27,066 nucleotides of DNA from an uncultured Eubacterium sp. (lineage in GTDB: Bacteria; Bacillota; Clostridia; Lachnospirales; Lachnospiraceae), in contig CAJTZF010000031.1 of NCBI GenBank assembly GCA_910584245.1, positions 1-27,066 of the forward strand. Direction: 5' to 3'. The notes below the pieces were generated by a model. It was not told the origin of the DNA. It saw only the letters and a list, made by a program, of their open reading frames with translations, and made no database searches. Of this stretch, positions 23,104 through 27,066 are shown piece after piece. Position numbers and translations under genes: made by a program. Within the stretch, counting starts at the first letter, position 1; each line of letters starts with the position of its first letter.

Positions 23104-25044
23104 GTGAGCATGTTTGAAAGGGTAGAGGAAATGTCATTTAAAAATAAAAGAAAATTGGCTTTGCCGGATGAAATACTTCTTAGTATTGAAAAGCCTGCCA
23201 GATATACAGGAAATGAGATTAATATGGTAAAGAAGGATCCTGCCAGTGTGGACGTCCGTTTTTGCATGTGCTTTCCCGATGTGTACGAGATCGGCATGTC
23301 GCATTTGGGCATTCAGATTTTATATGATATGCTGAACCAGTGGGAGGACACTTACTGTGAGCGGGTATATTCGCCCTGGCCAGATCTCAGTCAGATTATG
23401 AAAGAACGGAAGATTCCGTTGTTTGCGCTTGAGAGCCAGGAGCCGGTGCGGCGGTTTGATTTTCTCGGCATCACTCTGCAATATGAGATGTGTTATACTA
23501 ATATTTTGCAAATTTTAGACTTATCGGGTATTCCTCTCTATACAAAGGACCGGACAATGGAGGATCCGTTTGTTATATGCGGAGGTCCCTGTACGTATAA
23601 TCCGGAGCCGGTTGCAGATTTTTTTGATCTCGTCTATATTGGAGAGGGTGAGATGTCCTACCGGGAACTTCTAGATTTATATAAGCAATGGAAAAAGGAT
23701 GGTGGAACAAGGAGAGGGTTCTTGGAGGCCGCGGCTGCCGTCGAGGGCATTTATGTTCCATCTTTATACGAAATCCAGTATAAGGAGGATGGGACAATAA
23801 AAGCTATGGCGCCACTCTGTGATTCGGCTCCCCGGATAGTGCGGAAACAGGTAGTTACGGACTTGTCCCAGACCTATTATCCGGAGAAACCGCTCGTACC
23901 ATATATCCGGGCAACACAGGACCGGGTTGTGTTGGAAATCCAACGGGGTTGTATCCGGGGATGCCGGTTCTGCCAGGCGGGAATGATTTACCGCCCGATC
24001 CGCCCGCGAAACGTGGAGGTATTAAAGCAGCTTGCCGTCAGGCTATTAGATAACACTGGTTATGAGGAAATTACGTTGAGTTCGTTAAGCTCAAGCGATT
24101 ATAAAGACTTGTCGGAATTGGTTTATTTTTTAATTGATGAATGTAAGGAACGGAAGGTAAATGTATCTCTTCCGTCCCTTCGGATTGATGCTTTTTCGCT
24201 GGATGTGATGGGCAAGGTACAGGATATACGGAAGAGCAGCCTTACCTTTGCGCCAGAGGCGGGTTCCCAGCGCATGAGAAATGTTATTAATAAGGGACTG
24301 ACAGAAGAGGTTATATTGGACGGGGCATGGGAGGCATTCCAGGGCGGATGGAACCGTGTGAAGCTCTATTTCATGCTTGGACTGCCGGGGGAGAGAGAGG
24401 ACGATATTGAACAAATCGCGGTGCTGGCAGACAAGATTGCCGCAAAATATTTTGAACTTCCCAAGGAAAAGCGTCATGGAAGACCGGAAATTGTCGCGAG
24501 CTCATCCTTTTTTGTACCTAAACCATTTTCGCCCTTCCAGTGGGCGCCGATGGACTCGGCAGGGCAGTTTGAAGAAAAAAGGCGTTTTTTACTTGGCAAG
24601 GTAAAAGAGCAAATCAACCAGCGTTCCATCCGGTATAACTGTCATGATGCTCTCACTTCTGAGTTAGAGGGCATTTTTGCCAGAGGCGACCGGAGGCTGT
24701 CGGAGGTCATTGTGGACGCGTACAAGAGAGGGTGCATGTTTGATGCGTGGACGGATTACTTCAAGGCGGATGTGTGGGAGCAGGCGCTGGAAGACAATGG
24801 TGTTTCAAAATATTTTTATAATTACCGCGAGCGCGGTAAAGATGAGATTTTTCCGTGGGATTTTATTGACATCGGCGTATCAAAACAATTTCTTTGGCGG
24901 GAATATGAGAGGGCGGGACAGGAAAAGGTTACGCCAAATTGCCGTGAGGGATGCAGCGGCTGCGGCGCAAGGAAGTTTGGCACCGGTGTATGTGTAGAGC
25001 AGGAAGGGGTGGAAAGAATTGAAGACAAGAATGAGATTTACTAA
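23104..25044 (+). CDS. TIGR03960 family B12-binding-like radical SAM protein
   Basis: The 646-residue protein has an N-terminal Rossmann-like, B12-binding-like domain (DVRFCMCFPDVYEIGMSH at ~50-67) and a radical SAM core with the cluster motif Cys283, Cys287, Cys290 (RGCIRGCRFCQ). A second Cys-rich tail (NCREGCSGCGARKFGTGVC) closes the protein. TIGR03960 proteins occur next to TIGR03936 and RNase G genes; their reaction is not established to my knowledge. The start is uncertain. GTG 23104 has GAGGAG six bases upstream, but the promoter leaves little leader. ATG 23110 and ATG 23131 are alternatives. It overlaps the next gene by 26 bases, so translation is coupled. Confidence 0.9.
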   Translation: MSMFERVEEMSFKNKRKLALPDEILLSIEKPARYTGNEINMVKKDPASVDVRFCMCFPDVYEIGMSHLGIQILYDMLNQWEDTYCERVYSPWPDLSQIMKERKIPLFALESQEPVRRFDFLGITLQYEMCYTNILQILDLSGIPLYTKDRTMEDPFVICGGPCTYNPEPVADFFDLVYIGEGEMSYRELLDLYKQWKKDGGTRRGFLEAAAAVEGIYVPSLYEIQYKEDGTIKAMAPLCDSAPRIVRKQVVTDLSQTYYPEKPLVPYIRATQDRVVLEIQRGCIRGCRFCQAGMIYRPIRPRNVEVLKQLAVRLLDNTGYEEITLSSLSSSDYKDLSELVYFLIDECKERKVNVSLPSLRIDAFSLDVMGKVQDIRKSSLTFAPEAGSQRMRNVINKGLTEEVILDGAWEAFQGGWNRVKLYFMLGLPGEREDDIEQIAVLADKIAAKYFELPKEKRHGRPEIVASSSFFVPKPFSPFQWAPMDSAGQFEEKRRFLLGKVKEQINQRSIRYNCHDALTSELEGIFARGDRRLSEVIVDAYKRGCMFDAWTDYFKADVWEQALEDNGVSKYFYNYRERGKDEIFPWDFIDIGVSKQFLWREYERAGQEKVTPNCREGCSGCGARKFGTGVCVEQEGVERIEDKNEIY

Positions 25045-25756
25045 AACCGGCTCCCTGAAATTTATCGGCCATCTGGACTGTATGCGTTTTTTTCAGAAAG
25101 CAATCCGTCGCGCTGGTCTGGATGTAGCGTATTCAGGCGGATTTAGTCCGCACCAGATTATGAGCTTTGCCTCCCCCCTCAGTGTCGGCACGACGAGTGA
25201 TGGGGAATATCTGGATGTAGAATTCTGGTCTCTTCCAGAAGTGGGAGAGCAGGAAATTCTCGAGCGATTGAATTCCTGTATGACAGAGGAAATTTTTGTG
25301 ACGGAGCTTCACATTTTGGATGATAAAGTGAAAACATCCATGTCGCTTCTCCATGCCTGTGATTATTTGATTTCGTGGAAAGATGGAACAACGTTCGGCG
25401 CCAATACGGAGCCCGTATCGGATGTTGATATGAGGGAGACTTTTTGTGCATTTATAAATCAGGAACGCATCCTTGTCCGAAAGAAGACGAAACGGAGTGT
25501 GGCGGAAGTTGATTTAAAGCCGATGATTCTATCCTATGCGTTTTCTCGCACGGAGTTTGAACAAAAGACGGGAACACCGCTTCCCACACTGAACAATGAA
25601 TATGACAGTGAGGATGAACTTTATTTAAAACTGGTGTCCGGCAGTGTGGCGAACATAAAGCCGGAGCTTGTATTGGAAGCTTACCTCCGTTACTTAAAGC
25701 TTGAGATGAATCCGTTTTCTTACCAGGTGCACCGGATTCAGATGTATTTTGACTGA
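25019..25756 (+). CDS. TIGR03936 family radical SAM-associated protein
   Basis: The 245-residue protein matches the DUF2344/TIGR03936 family, which accompanies TIGR03960 radical SAM proteins. KFIGHLDCMRFFQKAIRRAGLDVAYSGGF-type N-terminal sequence and SFASPLSVGTTSDGEYLDVEF are characteristic. TTG at 25019 is the favoured start: GGTGG lies six bases upstream and the resulting N-terminus (M-KTRMRFTK) aligns with family proteins, whereas the ATG at 25031 has no ribosome binding site. It overlaps the upstream gene by 26 bases and ends 16 bases before the RNase G ATG. The molecular role is unknown; linkage to RNase and ribosomal-protein genes suggests RNA or translation. Confidence 0.88.
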   Translation: MKTRMRFTKTGSLKFIGHLDCMRFFQKAIRRAGLDVAYSGGFSPHQIMSFASPLSVGTTSDGEYLDVEFWSLPEVGEQEILERLNSCMTEEIFVTELHILDDKVKTSMSLLHACDYLISWKDGTTFGANTEPVSDVDMRETFCAFINQERILVRKKTKRSVAEVDLKPMILSYAFSRTEFEQKTGTPLPTLNNEYDSEDELYLKLVSGSVANIKPELVLEAYLRYLKLEMNPFSYQVHRIQMYFD

Positions 25757-25772
25757 AAGTGGGGAGATGCAA

Positions 25773-26927
25773 ATGTTTCAGAGGCAGCTTGCGATCATCC
25801 GGCAAAAGAATCAATTTATTTCCGCGGTTTTTGACGGACGTGACCTGGACGATGTAATTGTGGACGAGGCCGGGGATTTGGCGCTCCGGGTCGGAGATAT
25901 ATATATAGGGAAAGTTAGCCATATTGTAAGAAATATTCATGCCGCTTTTGTGGAAGTACAAAAGGACTGCATGTGTTATGTGCCGCTTTCAGAGGCTGGT
26001 GGCGGAAAAATCGTCCAGGGCCAGGAAATGCCGGTTCAGATAAAAAAGGCGGCGGTCAAGTCAAAACGGGCCGTCGCGTCTTGTAAGCTCCAGTTTGCCG
26101 GTAAATATGCTGTTGTGACAAATGATAGCGAAGAGAAATCCATCTCATCCAAGATCACAGATGAGACAGTCCGGGCACGCCTGGAGCAGATTTTAGAGCC
26201 GCTACGGGAAATACCGTTTGGAATAATCCTCCGCACGGGATGCCAGCACGCGTCAGACGCGAGTATTCAGGAGGAATGTGCGCGTCTGGTCCGTGAAGCG
26301 GAACAAGTTGCCAGTAAATCGAAGACCCGTATTCGTTTTTCAAGACTTTACCGCTCGGATATGGAAGTAGTCAAGTATTTGCGGAGTACGCCAAAGGGGA
26401 GATTTGATCGGATTATTACGGATGAACGTGAGATTTATGAGATGCTGGGGGAGACGGGAGAATTTGCGGACGAAAACATTGTTTTTTATGAAGACGAATC
26501 GTACCCATTGGAGAAATTGCTCGGTATCAGCGATAAGCTCGAGAAAGCGCTTATGCGGCATGTGTGGCTGAAAAGCGGCGCATCGCTTGTGATTGACCCG
26601 ACAGAGGCGCTCACGGTTATTGATGTCAATACCCAGAAGGCAATTGAAGGGAAGCGCAGCAGCGAGACAACTTTTTTTCAAATCAACAGGGAGGCGGCAA
26701 GGGAAGCGGCGAGGCAAATACGGATCCGCAATATTTCCGGTATTATACTGATTGACTTTATCGACATGAAGGACAGGGAACATATCCAGGTGTTACTGCG
26801 GGAACTTGAAAGTGAATTTGAAAAAGATAGCGTCAAAACGAATGTTGTAGATATTACAAAACTGGGACTTGTTGAAATTACGAGAATGAAAGTGCGGAAA
26901 CCTCTTCGGGAGTTTATGCACAGATGA
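25773..26927 (+). CDS. rng: Ribonuclease E/G family protein (short form)
   Basis: The 384-residue protein contains an embedded S1 RNA-binding domain from about residue 38 (VGDIYIGKVSHIVRNIHAAFVEV-like), an RNase H-like middle and the DNase I-like catalytic part. Asp284 in TVIDVNT and Asp328 in LIDFIDM correspond to the metal-binding Asp303 and Asp346 of E. coli RNase E. KLGLVEITRMKVRKPL is the usual lead-in to the Zn-link, but the protein stops at FMHR and has no CPxC motif. GGGGAG six bases upstream supports the ATG at 25773 over TTG 25749 or ATG 25767. It is the third gene of the operon. Expected role: endonucleolytic processing of rRNA or mRNA. Confidence 0.9.
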   Translation: MFQRQLAIIRQKNQFISAVFDGRDLDDVIVDEAGDLALRVGDIYIGKVSHIVRNIHAAFVEVQKDCMCYVPLSEAGGGKIVQGQEMPVQIKKAAVKSKRAVASCKLQFAGKYAVVTNDSEEKSISSKITDETVRARLEQILEPLREIPFGIILRTGCQHASDASIQEECARLVREAEQVASKSKTRIRFSRLYRSDMEVVKYLRSTPKGRFDRIITDEREIYEMLGETGEFADENIVFYEDESYPLEKLLGISDKLEKALMRHVWLKSGASLVIDPTEALTVIDVNTQKAIEGKRSSETTFFQINREAAREAARQIRIRNISGIILIDFIDMKDREHIQVLLRELESEFEKDSVKTNVVDITKLGLVEITRMKVRKPLREFMHR

Positions 26928-26973
26928 ACGCATAGGAGTTTGTCGAAATCAGGCGAATTGAGATAGGAATGAG

Positions 26974-27004
26974 AACCCTTGTAAGGCCATTTGCAAGGGT
27001 TTTT
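26974..27004 (+). terminator. Terminator after rng
   Basis: AACCCTTGT (26974-26982) pairs with GCAAGGGTT (26993-27001, one wobble) and runs into a T5 tract. It ends the radical SAM-TIGR03936-rng transcript. Confidence 0.8.
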
Positions 27005-27027
27005 GGATTTAGTGCCTTATACCCCAT

Positions 27028-27057
27028 TTGATAGACAAATAGAACGAGTGGTATAAT
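27028..27057 (+). promoter_or_regulatory. Sigma-A promoter for a gene beyond the window
   Basis: TTGATA (27028-27033), 18-base spacer and TATAAT (27052-27057) with TGG ahead (extended -10). In many Firmicutes rng is followed by rplU-rpmA with its own leader, so this may drive ribosomal protein L21; the gene itself is not visible. Confidence 0.55.
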
Positions 27058-27066
27058 CTATCCAGA

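Noticed and set aside
1..27066. tRNA, rRNA, toxin-antitoxin or phage-defence genes
   Set aside because: I read both strands for such features and saw no cloverleaf, rRNA sequence or recognisable defence domain.

Overview
The window looks like a chromosomal segment of a butyrate-forming, spore-forming Clostridia, most likely Lachnospiraceae. The grounds are a complete acetyl-CoA to butyryl-CoA gene set, a gut-type butyryl-CoA:acetate CoA-transferase, a four-subunit 2-oxoacid:ferredoxin oxidoreductase, two CotF-like spore coat genes, and the radical SAM (TIGR03960) / TIGR03936 / RNase G cluster common in this group. The genus cannot be fixed from sequence reading alone.

Layout. 1-1882 is decayed accessory DNA: a fragment of a large serine recombinase (minus strand) abuts the C-terminal remnant of an Ig-like, DQYG-repeat surface protein that also carries an in-frame TAG. 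2007-3970 holds a DUF4846 membrane-anchored protein and an MscS channel. 4029-4493 holds two small spore coat genes on the minus strand. 4647-9465 is a probable operon of an SGNH/GDSL hydrolase followed by porG-porD-porA-porB. 9762-11102 is the butyryl-CoA:acetate CoA-transferase gene (but, minus). 11308-17939 is coaD followed by thl-crt-hbd-bcd-etfB-etfA. 18037-21199 is a three-gene carbohydrate cluster (GT2 glycosyltransferase, polysaccharide deacetylase, secreted GH5 glucanase). 21372-21998 is a DUF4867 protein, 22086-22952 (minus) a zinc-ribbon membrane protein, and 23104-26927 the radical SAM / TIGR03936 / RNase G operon. The window ends with a terminator and a promoter for a gene outside it.

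How it fits together. Pyruvate oxidation by PorGDAB gives acetyl-CoA and reduced ferredoxin. Thl, Hbd, Crt and the bifurcating Bcd-EtfAB complex convert two acetyl-CoA to butyryl-CoA. But moves the CoA to acetate, releasing butyrate. CoaD makes the CoA precursor dephospho-CoA. A near-consensus sigma-A promoter followed by a Rex-like operator (11265-11282) precedes coaD, suggesting NADH/NAD-responsive control of the pathway. Hairpins occur at every coaD-thl-crt-hbd-bcd junction but not between bcd, etfB and etfA.

The most novel-looking signal is non-coding. An approximately 84-bp repeat, present in tandem at 9453-9680 and again at 21188-21297, folds into two hairpins. In both places the first hairpin loop contains the stop codon of the upstream gene (porB; GH5). 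The stems differ between loci but stay largely complementary, which argues for a structured RNA or palindromic-repeat family. I found no CRISPR array, tRNA, rRNA or recognisable defence system.
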